This document shows positions 1 through 8,662 of a DNA stretch of 8,664 bases, piece by piece (position 1 is the first letter of the stretch; the number at the start of each line of letters is the position of its first letter). The stretch comes from JAMLIN01 sp964476625 (GTDB lineage: Bacteria; Pseudomonadota; Gammaproteobacteria; Burkholderiales; Burkholderiaceae_E). The notes below the pieces were generated by a model. That model worked only from the letters and a program-made list of their open reading frames with translations. It had not been told where the DNA came from and searched no databases. The translations under genes were made by a program, and so were the position numbers. The stretch spans positions 1 to 8,664 of the forward strand of contig CAYZBJ010000109.1 in NCBI GenBank assembly GCA_964476625.1. The letters run 5' to 3'.

Positions 1-1253
1 GCACGGTGGTGCCCAACGGCGCCAAGGTTCCCAGCACCCAGTTCCAGCTCGACCCGGTGCAGGCGGCGTTCAACATCGGCGCCATGATCCGCTGGCTCGA
101 CTTCAACGACACCTGGCTGGCCGCCGAATGGGGCCACCCCTCGGACAACCTCGGCGGCATCCTCGCGACCGCCGACTGGCTCAGCCGCAACGCCGTCGCT
201 GCCGGCAAGAAGCCGCTGACGATGCGCGACGTGCTCACCGGCATGATCAAGGCCCACGAGATCCAGGGCTGCATCGCGCTCGAGAACTCCTTCAACAAGG
301 TCGGGCTCGACCACGTGGTGCTGGTCAAGGTCGCCTCCACTGCCGTGGTCGCCGAGATGCTCGGCCTGTCGCGCGACGAGATCATCAACGCGGTTTCGCT
401 GGCCTGGGTCGACGGCCAGTCGCTGCGGACCTATCGGCACACACCCAATACCGGCAGCCGCAAGAGCTGGGCCGCCGGCGACGCCACCAGCCGCGCGGTG
501 CGCCTGGCCCTGATCGCCAAGACCGGTGAGATGGGCTATCCGTCGGTGCTCTCGGCGAAGACCTGGGGCTTCTACGACGTGCTCTTCAAGGGCAAGCCGT
601 TCGAGTTCCAGCGCCCCTACGGCAGCTACGTGATGGAGAACGTGCTGTTCAAGATCTCCTTCCCGGCCGAGTTCCACTCGCAGACCGCGGTCGAGTGCGC
701 CATGACCTTGCACCAGAAGCTCGCCAAGCTCGGCAAGTCGGAAGCCGACATCAAGAAGGTCACGATCCGCACCCACGAAGCGTGCATCCGGATCATCGAC
801 AAGAAGGGCCCGCTGAACAATCCGGCCGACCGCGACCACTGCATCCAGTACATGGTGGCGGTGCCGATCATCTTCGGCCGCCTGACCGCCGGCGACTACG
901 AGGACGCGATCGCGAAGGATCCCCGCATCGACAAGCTGCGCGACAAGATCGTCTGCGTCGAGGATCCGGCCTTCACCAAGGATTACCACGATCCCGAGAA
1001 ACGCTCGATCGCCAACGCCCTGACCGTCGAACTCAAGGACGGCAAGGTGCTCGACGAGGTCGTTTGCGAATATCCGATCGGCCACAAGCGTCGCCGCAAG
1101 GAGGGCATCCCCCTGCTCGAGGACAAGTTCCGCACCAACCTCGCGCGCCGCTTCCCGGTCAAGCAACAGCAGGCCATCCTCGACGTGTCCCTCGACCAGA
1201 AGGCGCTCGAGGCGATGCCGGTCCACGAGTACGTCGACCTCTACGTCATCTGA
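1..1253 (+). CDS. prpD: 2-methylcitrate dehydratase PrpD (5' end missing)
   Basis: Cytosolic MmgE/PrpD-family enzyme of the 2-methylcitrate cycle. It dehydrates 2-methylcitrate to 2-methyl-cis-aconitate during propionate (propionyl-CoA) breakdown. The frame is open from the first base, and about 416 residues remain of a family that is usually about 480 long, so roughly the first 65 residues lie outside the window; the GTG at 6 is internal, not a start. Recognisable family stretches are the block FQLDPVQAAFNIG near the beginning, followed by MIRWLDFNDTWLAAEWGHPSDNLGG, and the C-terminus ending EAMPVHEYVDLYVI, which closely resembles enterobacterial PrpD. No frameshift or internal stop is seen. 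The stop codon overlaps the start of the next gene, and acnA, whose product type can hydrate the PrpD product, follows. Upstream prpB/prpC would be expected but are not in view. PrpD rather than another MmgE/PrpD member is called from recalled sequence similarity; identity is quite secure. Confidence 0.93.
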   Translation, partial: TVVPNGAKVPSTQFQLDPVQAAFNIGAMIRWLDFNDTWLAAEWGHPSDNLGGILATADWLSRNAVAAGKKPLTMRDVLTGMIKAHEIQGCIALENSFNKVGLDHVVLVKVASTAVVAEMLGLSRDEIINAVSLAWVDGQSLRTYRHTPNTGSRKSWAAGDATSRAVRLALIAKTGEMGYPSVLSAKTWGFYDVLFKGKPFEFQRPYGSYVMENVLFKISFPAEFHSQTAVECAMTLHQKLAKLGKSEADIKKVTIRTHEACIRIIDKKGPLNNPADRDHCIQYMVAVPIIFGRLTAGDYEDAIAKDPRIDKLRDKIVCVEDPAFTKDYHDPEKRSIANALTVELKDGKVLDEVVCEYPIGHKRRRKEGIPLLEDKFRTNLARRFPVKQQQAILDVSLDQKALEAMPVHEYVDLYVI

Positions 1254-1816
1254 TGCGCCTGCCGCCGGCCGCTGTCCGCCTCTCCCGGGTCCGCCGTTCG
1301 GCGGCGCCCCGGATGGCCGTGGGCCTGCTGCTGGCGACGATGCTCGCGCAGGCAGCGGCCAGCGGCTTTCCGCAGCGCCGGCCGGGCCTGTGGGAAGTAC
1401 GCGGCGTCGGGGCCGACGCCGCCGGCCTGCCGGCCACCCTGCATTGCGTCGGTGAACATACCGACACGGCCGCGCATCATCTCGGCCGCACGCCAGGGAT
1501 ACGGGGCGTATGCCGCCTCGGCCCCTTCGTGCGCGCCGGTGATGCCTGGGTCGCCGAGTCGGTCTGCCGGGAAGGCAAGACCGTCGTCTCGAGCCGCAAG
1601 GTCGCCGTCGGCGACTTCCGCAGCCAGTACCGGATCGACACGGTCGTGCGCTACGAACCACCGCTGGCCGGTGTGCGCGAGGAAGACAAGGATGCGCTCG
1701 AGGCGAAGTACCTCGGCCCCTGCGAACCCGGCATGCGTCCGGGCGACATGGTGATGCCGGGCATGGGCATCCTGAACCTGGACGACGGCACGCTGCGCCG
1801 GGCCTCTAAACCCTAG
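1253..1816 (+). CDS. Exported DUF3617-type protein of unknown function
   Basis: A 187-residue protein starting at the ATG that shares its A with the TGA stop of prpD (TGATG), which suggests translational coupling. No clear Shine-Dalgarno sequence precedes it, consistent with re-initiation. The N-terminus is arginine-rich (about residues 1-20), then has a hydrophobic core MAVGLLLATMLAQAAAS, so a Sec signal peptide with cleavage near residues 35-38 is likely and the mature protein is probably periplasmic. An ATG at 1313 would begin directly at the hydrophobic core without positive charges and is less likely. The mature part has PGLWEV close to its start, four cysteines (in LHCVG, GVCRL, SVCRE and GPCEP) that could form two disulfides, and the ending YLGPCEPGMRPGDMV, a pattern typical of DUF3617 proteins. 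No function is established for this family. Its place between prpD and acnA is the only functional hint and may just reflect shared transcription. Confidence 0.8.
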   Translation: MRLPPAAVRLSRVRRSAAPRMAVGLLLATMLAQAAASGFPQRRPGLWEVRGVGADAAGLPATLHCVGEHTDTAAHHLGRTPGIRGVCRLGPFVRAGDAWVAESVCREGKTVVSSRKVAVGDFRSQYRIDTVVRYEPPLAGVREEDKDALEAKYLGPCEPGMRPGDMVMPGMGILNLDDGTLRRASKP

Positions 1817-1929
1817 AGTTCCCGCCCCGCCACCGGAAGCCGAAAGCCACCCAACCAAGCGATTCCAGCGCAACCCGCCGTAACCCCAGTTTCCACTCAT
1901 CCACCGGTCTCTCTCATCCGAGGTCTGCC
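1817..1929 (+). other. C-rich gap before acnA, with the acnA ribosome binding site
   Basis: These 113 bases separate the DUF3617-type gene from acnA. The plus strand is rich in C and poor in G, with no stable hairpin and no convincing -35/-10 pair, so acnA may be read through from upstream. GAGGT at 1920-1924 lies five bases before the acnA ATG at 1930 and is a good Shine-Dalgarno sequence supporting that start. Unstructured C-rich RNA of this kind can act as a Rho-loading site; that is inference only. Confidence 0.5.
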
Positions 1930-4635
<2,706 letters not shown>

Positions 4636-4650
4636 TCGACGAGGGCAGAC

Positions 4651-4688
4651 CTTCGCGGGGGGCCGCCTGCGCGGCCCGCCCCGCGAAG
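4651..4688 (+). repeat. Long GC-rich hairpin behind acnA
   Basis: A 38-base near-perfect inverted repeat. The outer arms CTTCGCGGGG (4651-4660) and CCCCGCGAAG (4679-4688) are exact complements. The inner arms GGCCGC (4661-4666) and GCGGCC (4671-4676) are also exact, around the loop CTGC, with a two-base bulge at 4677-4678. It has no T-run of its own and may protect the acnA mRNA 3' end or assist the terminator that follows. It resembles intergenic REP-type palindromes, but only one copy occurs in this window. Confidence 0.75.
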
Positions 4689-4691
4689 CCG

Positions 4692-4716
4692 AAGGGCCGC
4701 GCAAGCGGCCCTTTTT
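4692..4716 (+). terminator. Rho-independent terminator of the prpD-acnA unit
   Basis: The stem AAGGGCCGC (4692-4700) pairs exactly with GCGGCCCTT (4705-4713) around the stable GNRA-type tetraloop GCAA, and the Ts run on to 4716. It sits 57 bases after the acnA stop codon and is a textbook intrinsic terminator. Its inner arms GGCCGC/GCGGCC are the same six-base blocks as in the preceding hairpin, so the two could compete for pairing. Confidence 0.88.
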
Positions 4717-4738
4717 CATCGTCGGGCCGACGTGTCAT

Positions 4739-7072
4739 TTGCCTGCCACCCTGAACGCAGCCGATGCCCGATCCAGTACACTGCCGGCAGAAGATCCGGA
4801 TCACGACATCCACTTGTTCTCAGACGACCCGAAACCCCCGACCCGCATCGGTCCGCTACCGCGCGCGATCCTGATCGCCGGCGGAGCGTTCATCGCCTGC
4901 ATGCTGGCGCAGCTGGTCTCGATGCAGCAGCCGCATGCCCTCCTCGTCTGGCCGGCCTCGGGCGTGGCCTTCGCGGCCGGCCAGCGCTGGGGCGCGCACT
5001 GGACCTTGCCGGCCGCCGCCGGCGCCGCGATCTGGTCGGCGCTCTACTTCGAAGGTCCGCTCCTGCCCCTGCTCGCCGGCATCGTCACGATCGCCGGCCC
5101 GCTGGTCGCGCTCGGGCTGATGGACCGCCTCGAGCGATGGAAGCCCGCCGAGTATCGGCTCGAATCGGCCATTCGTCACATCGTCGCGATCGTGCTCGTC
5201 GCCGCCCCGATCGACGCGGTCATAGCATCGATCGGCGCATCGGCCGGCAACCTGGCCAGCGACGTCCATCCGGCCCACGTCTTCACCTACTGGTGGCTGA
5301 TCGACTCGCTCGGCATGTTGCTGGTGGTGCCGGCCTGCGCCCAGCCCGCTGCCGCCGACGCCACGCCGCCGCGCCAGCCCGAGATCGAATCGGTGCTCGA
5401 CCCCGGCGCCCTGACCCTGACCGCGATGGTGGTCGTCACCAGCCTGCTGGTCGGCAGCATCGGCCCGCTGCCCTACGCCTACGCGCTCGCGTTCTTCTAT
5501 ATCCCGATCGTGTCCTGGACGGCGATCCGCTGCGGTGAACGCGCAACCGCGCTGACCCTGCTGGCGACCGCGGCGGCCATCCTCATGACGCGCGCCTGGC
5601 AGACGACCAGCGCCGCCGACGATTCCTTCCGCGGCCTGGAGGCCTCGGTGCTCGTCTTCGCGGCAGTTCTCGTCGCCAACATGCTCCAGGCCATCGCCAC
5701 CGATCGCCGCCACGCGCTGGTCCGGGTCGCGCGCCTGGCGCGCCAGGACATGACGACCGGCCTGCTCAACGATCGCGGGCTGCTGGCCGAGGTCGGCGAG
5801 CGGCTGGCGGCGCGCAACCGGCCCGACTACGGGCTCATCGGCCTGCACATCTCGAACTTCGACGCCCTCAACGACCTCTGCGGCGCAATCGAGGCTCTGC
5901 AGCTCGAGCAGAGCATCGCCGCCCTGCTGACGCGCCAGCCCGACACCCGGGCCGCGGCGCGGATCTCCTCGGGGCGCTATTCCCTGCTCGTCGAGGCAGC
6001 GACCGTCGCCGACGTCCGCAGCGTCGCACGCGAGATCTACGCCCAGTTGAACGGCCAGGTCTACCGGACCGCGCACGGCAGCGTCCGGCTGCAGGCCTGC
6101 GTCGGCGGTCTGCTGATCGATCGCCATGCACTGATCAACAGCGAGGACTGCCTGCTGTCGCTCTCGGATGCACTCGCGATCGCCGCCAGCGTGCGCGACC
6201 CGCAGCTCTTCGTCGAGCCGCTGTCGCAGACCATGATCGACGCGCGCCGCGCCCACCAGGGCAAGATCGAGCACATCCGCGAATCGATCCGCGAGCGACG
6301 CTTCGCCCTGCATGCCCAACCGATCATCGATCCCGATGCCCCCCAGGGCATGATGTCCTACGAGATCCTGATCCGCCTGCTCGATCGCGACGGCACCCTG
6401 ATCCGGCCGCCCGAGTTCCTCTCGCTCGCGGTGCAGGCGCAGATGACGCCGGCGATGGATCGCGGCGTGATCAGCGAGATATTCGCCTGGCTCGCCGATC
6501 ATCCGGAAGCCCTGGCCCGCACCTGGAAATGCTCGATCAACCTCTCGGGGCTGACGATGAGCGAGGGGACGATCGCCGGCTACATCCGCGAGCAACGGGC
6601 GCAGTACGCGATCCCGGCCGACAAGATCGTCTTCGAGATCACCGAGAGCGAGGCCATTCGTTCGCCCGGCGCCGCTTCGCGCCTGGTCGACGAGCTCAAG
6701 GCCCAGGGCTTCGGCATCGCGCTCGACGACTTCGGCACCGGGCTGGCGACCTTCGAGTACCTCAAGCGCTTCCCGCTCGACTACCTCAAGATCGACGGCT
6801 CGTTCATCCGCAATCTCGCCAACAGCCCGATCGACGAGGAAATCGTGATGTCGACCGTGCGGGTCGCCCGCCGGCTCAATGTGCGCACCGTGGCCGAGCA
6901 TGTCCACAACCGGGCAGTGTTCGATCGCCTCGTCGAACTCGGAGTCGGGCATATCCAGGGCGAACTGATCGGCGTGGCCCAGCCGCTGGACGAGCTTTTC
7001 GCGCATGCGCCCTTCCTGGTGCCCGCGCGTCGCGCCAGCATCGATCGCGAGGACGAGCCGAGCGACGCCTGA
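4739..7072 (+). CDS. Membrane MASE1-like / degenerate GGDEF / EAL c-di-GMP phosphodiesterase
   Basis: Up to 777 residues. Residues about 42-325 form roughly eight or nine membrane segments and contain VWPASGVAFA and YWWLIDSLGMLLVVPA, typical of MASE1 sensor domains. A GGDEF-like domain (about 330-500) begins DMTTGLLNDRG but has lost its active site: SSGRY (410-414) replaces GGDEF, and His370 and Ser372 replace the metal-binding aspartates, so cyclase activity is not expected. The EAL domain (about 515-760) keeps the key residues: E542 (written EIL, not EAL), N601, E633, D663-D664 in DDFGTG, K684 and D686 in LKIDGSF, E720 and Q740. The usual AEGVE reads AEHVH (719-723), losing its second glutamate. 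It is probably a membrane-bound phosphodiesterase cleaving c-di-GMP; a non-catalytic c-di-GMP receptor is the alternative. The start is uncertain: TTG at 4739 has no clear ribosome binding site, and TTG at 4814 (residue 26) would still leave the whole membrane domain. Confidence 0.9.
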   Translation: MPATLNAADARSSTLPAEDPDHDIHLFSDDPKPPTRIGPLPRAILIAGGAFIACMLAQLVSMQQPHALLVWPASGVAFAAGQRWGAHWTLPAAAGAAIWSALYFEGPLLPLLAGIVTIAGPLVALGLMDRLERWKPAEYRLESAIRHIVAIVLVAAPIDAVIASIGASAGNLASDVHPAHVFTYWWLIDSLGMLLVVPACAQPAAADATPPRQPEIESVLDPGALTLTAMVVVTSLLVGSIGPLPYAYALAFFYIPIVSWTAIRCGERATALTLLATAAAILMTRAWQTTSAADDSFRGLEASVLVFAAVLVANMLQAIATDRRHALVRVARLARQDMTTGLLNDRGLLAEVGERLAARNRPDYGLIGLHISNFDALNDLCGAIEALQLEQSIAALLTRQPDTRAAARISSGRYSLLVEAATVADVRSVAREIYAQLNGQVYRTAHGSVRLQACVGGLLIDRHALINSEDCLLSLSDALAIAASVRDPQLFVEPLSQTMIDARRAHQGKIEHIRESIRERRFALHAQPIIDPDAPQGMMSYEILIRLLDRDGTLIRPPEFLSLAVQAQMTPAMDRGVISEIFAWLADHPEALARTWKCSINLSGLTMSEGTIAGYIREQRAQYAIPADKIVFEITESEAIRSPGAASRLVDELKAQGFGIALDDFGTGLATFEYLKRFPLDYLKIDGSFIRNLANSPIDEEIVMSTVRVARRLNVRTVAEHVHNRAVFDRLVELGVGHIQGELIGVAQPLDELFAHAPFLVPARRASIDREDEPSDA

Positions 7073-7103
7073 CGGCCTCGTGCGGCTCGTCGCCGCTCGG
7101 GAT
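7073..7103. other. Convergent gap without a clear terminator
   Basis: Only 31 bases separate the stop codons of the EAL gene (plus strand) and the VOC gene (minus strand). The only structure is a weak five-base-pair stem, GCGGC (7082-7086) with GCCGC (7092-7096), and no T-run follows on either strand. The two transcripts may overlap tail to tail. Confidence 0.45.
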
Positions 7104-7532
7104 TCAGACCGGCAGTGCCCCTGGCTCGTACTGCGCCACGAACTCCCCACTGGGCGGGATCGGCTTGATCACGTCGAGCAGCACACCGTTGGGATCGCGT
7201 GAAATGAAGTGACGCTGGCCAAAGGCCTCGTCACGCAGCTCCAGGACGATGGGCAGGCCGGCTGCCTGGAAGCGCTCGTAGACTGCATCCGCATCCTCCA
7301 CTTCGAAATTCAGGAGCAGCCCACTCACGAGGCGCCCGCGCGCCGATGCCGGCAAGGTCTCGTGGCTCGCATCGAGAACCGCGAGGTTCACGGCCTCGTC
7401 TTCCGTCGATTGCAGATGGACATACCAGTCGGCGGTGAACAAGGGCTTGAAGCGGAGATGCCTGCAGTAGAAGGCACTGGTCCCGGCAACGTCGTTCGTC
7501 ATCAGGACCGGATAGTAGCTGGTGGTCTTCAT
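7104..7532 (-). CDS. VOC superfamily protein (glyoxalase/bleomycin-resistance/dioxygenase fold)
   Basis: A 142-residue, soluble, probably cytosolic protein of the vicinal oxygen chelate superfamily. The order of elements fits two beta-alpha-beta-beta-beta units. The first begins YYPVLMTNDVAGTSAFYCRHLRFKPLF (residues 6-32) with WYVHL at 36-40. The second begins LLLNFEVEDADAVYERFQAAGLPIV (about 72-96) and ends GQRHFISRDPNGVLLDVIKP (105-124). Possible metal ligands are His39, His108 and Asp120; Asp120 stands where many family members have Glu, so metal binding is unproven. The ATG at 7532 is preferred over a longer frame reaching 7616, because GAGGGG lies seven bases before it and the 28 extra residues would run through the operator region. 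The substrate is unknown; relatives act in methylglyoxal detoxification, antibiotic binding or aromatic ring cleavage. It diverges from a TetR-family regulator that probably controls it. Confidence 0.88.
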   Translation of the reverse strand: MKTTSYYPVLMTNDVAGTSAFYCRHLRFKPLFTADWYVHLQSTEDEAVNLAVLDASHETLPASARGRLVSGLLLNFEVEDADAVYERFQAAGLPIVLELRDEAFGQRHFISRDPNGVLLDVIKPIPPSGEFVAQYEPGALPV

Positions 7533-7539
7533 GGCGTTT

Positions 7540-7545
7540 CCCCTC
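7540..7545 (-). promoter_or_regulatory. Ribosome binding site of the VOC gene
   Basis: On the minus strand this reads GAGGGG, seven bases before the ATG at 7532. It is the only good Shine-Dalgarno match in the frame and fixes the start of the VOC protein, excluding the upstream ATG at 7616, which lies inside an operator copy. Confidence 0.75.
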
Positions 7546-7571
7546 GAGTCAGCTGGACAACAGGCACACAA

Positions 7572-7590
7572 AACATACACATTGCATGTT
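7572..7590. promoter_or_regulatory. Probable TetR-family operator O1 (imperfect palindrome)
   Basis: AACATACACATTGCATGTT. The eight-base arms AACATACA and TGCATGTT match at seven of eight positions around a three-base centre. It is identical to O2 at 16 of 19 positions, and its start lies 29 bases before the O2 start. It is on the VOC side of the divergent gap; on the minus strand its left arm contains TATGTT, a possible though weakly supported -10 element for the VOC gene. Binding here would then block VOC transcription. Confidence 0.72.
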
Positions 7591-7604
7591 TTTGAACTGT
7601 AACA
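7576..7604 (+). promoter_or_regulatory. Candidate promoter of the tetR-family gene
   Basis: TACACA (7576-7581) and TGTAAC (7599-7604) are separated by 17 bases and each match four of six positions of the sigma-70 consensus. The -35 would lie inside O1 and the -10 would touch O2, so the regulator would repress its own gene. An alternative -35, TTGAAC at 7592-7597, has a poorer -10 partner. This is a weak call based on consensus matching by eye. Confidence 0.3.
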
Positions 7605-7619
7605 TGCAGACTGCATGTT
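7601..7619. promoter_or_regulatory. Probable TetR-family operator O2 (perfect palindrome)
   Basis: AACATGCAGACTGCATGTT. The eight-base arms AACATGCA and TGCATGTT are exact complements around the centre GAC. It is the perfect version of O1 and lies 14 bases before the chosen start of the TetR-family gene. The two copies of a 19-base dyad in the only divergent gap next to a TetR gene make operator function likely, although the protein-DNA match is inferred. Confidence 0.82.
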
Positions 7620-7633
7620 TTGGCAAGAAACGA

Positions 7634-8206
7634 ATGAAGAAGGAAAGGCAAGCCCGCGCCGAAGCCACCCGCAGCGCCCTGCTGGACGCCGCGCGCGGCC
7701 TGTTCGCCGACCGGGGCTACGCCGAGACCTCGACTCCCGACATCTGCGCCCTCGCCGGCATCACGCGGGGCGCCCTGTACCATCATTTCGCCGACAAGCG
7801 GGACCTGTTCCGGGCAGTACTCGATCGCGAGGCACAGGCAGTGGCGGCCGACATCCGCGGCGCGGCGCCGCCGACGCTCGACGATCGCGAATCGCTGGTC
7901 GCCGGCAGCCTCGCCTACCTGGACGCGATGCGCCGGCCGGGCCGGACCCGATTGCTGCTCATCGAGGGCCCGACGGTGCTCGGCGCCGAGGAAATCGGCG
8001 CCCTCGATGCAAAGCACACGACCGCGACCCTCGTGGAAGGACTAGGGGAAGCAATCGCCGATACGCGGGTGGAGATCGCCGCCCTGGCCCGCCTGCTCTC
8101 GGCCGCATTCGACCGGGCCGCGCTGGAGATCGACAGCGGTCGCGGCAGCGACGAAACACGATCGGCGATGCTCTGGCTCATCGAGCGCGTACTAGACGCG
8201 CGCTGA
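7634..8206 (+). CDS. TetR/AcrR-family transcriptional regulator
   Basis: A 190-residue one-component repressor-type regulator. The N-terminal DNA-binding domain is clear: RSALLDAARGLFADRGYAETS (residues 13-33), then the helix-turn-helix STPDICALAGITRGALYHHFADKRDLF (33-59) with the family's signature LYHHF. The C-terminal part (about 65-190) is alpha-helical and variable, as expected for a ligand-binding and dimerisation domain; its ligand cannot be read from sequence. The ATG at 7634 gives the usual TetR N-terminus (MKKERQARAEATR). In-frame ATGs at 7586 and 7604 both lie inside the operator copies, would add atypical residues, and are rejected. The ribosome binding site is weak. Divergence from the VOC gene with twin operators between them suggests that it represses both the VOC gene and itself until an inducer binds. 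Confidence 0.93.
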   Translation: MKKERQARAEATRSALLDAARGLFADRGYAETSTPDICALAGITRGALYHHFADKRDLFRAVLDREAQAVAADIRGAAPPTLDDRESLVAGSLAYLDAMRRPGRTRLLLIEGPTVLGAEEIGALDAKHTTATLVEGLGEAIADTRVEIAALARLLSAAFDRAALEIDSGRGSDETRSAMLWLIERVLDAR

Positions 8207-8242
8207 CGGCACGTCGTGGCCCGCAGCAGTCCGGCCAGGACC

Positions 8243-8289
8243 GGCCCGGAAACAAGGCCCGAAACAAGGCCCGCAACGAGCCCGAAAAG
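8243..8289. repeat. Degenerate 12-base tandem repeat
   Basis: About three and a half units of GGCCCGAAACAA lie between the tetR stop and the terminator. The first unit has an extra G (8243-8255), the second is GGCCCGAAACAA (8256-8267), the third is GGCCCGCAACGA (8268-8279), and a partial unit GCCCGAAAAG follows (8280-8289). It looks like a slippage-derived spacer and no coding or structural role is evident. Confidence 0.7.
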
Positions 8290-8333
8290 CACAACGGGTT
8301 GGCTCCTCGTGAGAGCCAACCCGTTGATTTTCT

Positions 8334-8334
<1 letters not shown>
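8285..8334. terminator. Bidirectional Rho-independent terminator (tetR-family gene / tRNA-Pro)
   Basis: The 14-base arms CAACGGGTTGGCTC (8292-8305) and GAGCCAACCCGTTG (8313-8326) are perfectly complementary around the seven-base loop CTCGTGA. The plus strand continues ATTTTCTT (8327-8334) and the minus strand continues TGCTTTTC (ending about 8284), so the hairpin can stop both the TetR-family transcript and the tRNA-Pro transcript. The plus-strand T-tract touches the last base of the tRNA CCA end. Confidence 0.87.
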
Positions 8335-8412
<78 letters not shown>

Positions 8413-8419
8413 GCCGGTG

Positions 8420-8428
8420 ATTATAGCA
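8420..8428 (-). promoter_or_regulatory. Extended -10 promoter of tRNA-Pro
   Basis: On the minus strand this reads TGCTATAAT: a perfect -10 hexamer (8425-8420) preceded by the TGN extension. No good -35 match lies 16-18 bases upstream, which extended -10 promoters tolerate. Transcription would begin near 8413, only a few bases before the mature tRNA 5' end at 8410. The promoter gives the tRNA its own transcription independent of the MerR-family gene. Confidence 0.75.
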
Positions 8429-8467
8429 TCCGGCCCGGCGCTCCGATGCACCCGGACCTCGCCCCAG

Positions 8468-8662
8468 TCACTCCTCGCGCAACAATTCGATCGCCGCCAT
8501 CAGGTCGGCGCGCGTGGCCCGGACATCGGTTTCTGCGACGGTATGGATGGGGTCGACCGGCGGCAGGTTCTCGGCGTCGCGGCCCCTCGCATTGGGGGCG
8601 AGCTCGCCCAGGCGATTGCGCGCGCCGCTGATCGTGAAGCCCTGCTCTACGAGCAGGGCTTC
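8468..8662 (-). CDS. MerR-family transcriptional regulator, C-terminal part only
   Basis: Minus-strand frame, open to the window edge and ending at TGA (8470-8468). The 59 reliable residues run from EQGFTISGARNRLGELAP to the end ADLMAAIELLREE. The block (LLY)EQGFTISGARNRL is the end of the MerR DNA-binding and linker region in the small regulators encoded between ihfA and tRNA-Pro in pseudomonads and betaproteobacteria. The N-terminal helix-turn-helix lies outside the window, and so presumably does ihfA. The most upstream codons (8648-8662) are suspect: they read EALLV where LLY is expected just before EQGFT, and they lie in a perfect inverted repeat that ends at the window edge. Its role is unknown in detail; its placement next to ihfA in relatives is conserved synteny, not evidence of function. 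Confidence 0.78.
   Translation of the reverse strand, partial: EALLVEQGFTISGARNRLGELAPNARGRDAENLPPVDPIHTVAETDVRATRADLMAAIELLREE

Noticed and set aside
695..1252. Upstream extension of the DUF3617-type frame into prpD
   Set aside because: The extra codons overlap conserved PrpD sequence and give an Arg/Pro-rich translation. The signal peptide and coupling point to the ATG at 1253.
4856..7150. 764-codon minus-strand open frame opposite the EAL gene
   Set aside because: It is a frame shadow typical of GC-rich DNA. The plus-strand frame has clear MASE1, GGDEF-like and EAL motifs, while the minus-strand product is low-complexity, Arg/Asp/Gly-rich and has no recognisable domain.
7533..7616. Longer N-terminus for the VOC protein (28 extra residues from 7616)
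   Set aside because: It would run through both operator copies, lacks a ribosome binding site and is Cys-rich and unlike the family. GAGGGG before 7532 fixes the shorter start.
7586..7633. Earlier ATG starts for the TetR-family gene at 7586 and 7604
   Set aside because: Both ATGs are part of the palindromic operator arms and add residues unlike a TetR N-terminus; 7634 gives the standard beginning.
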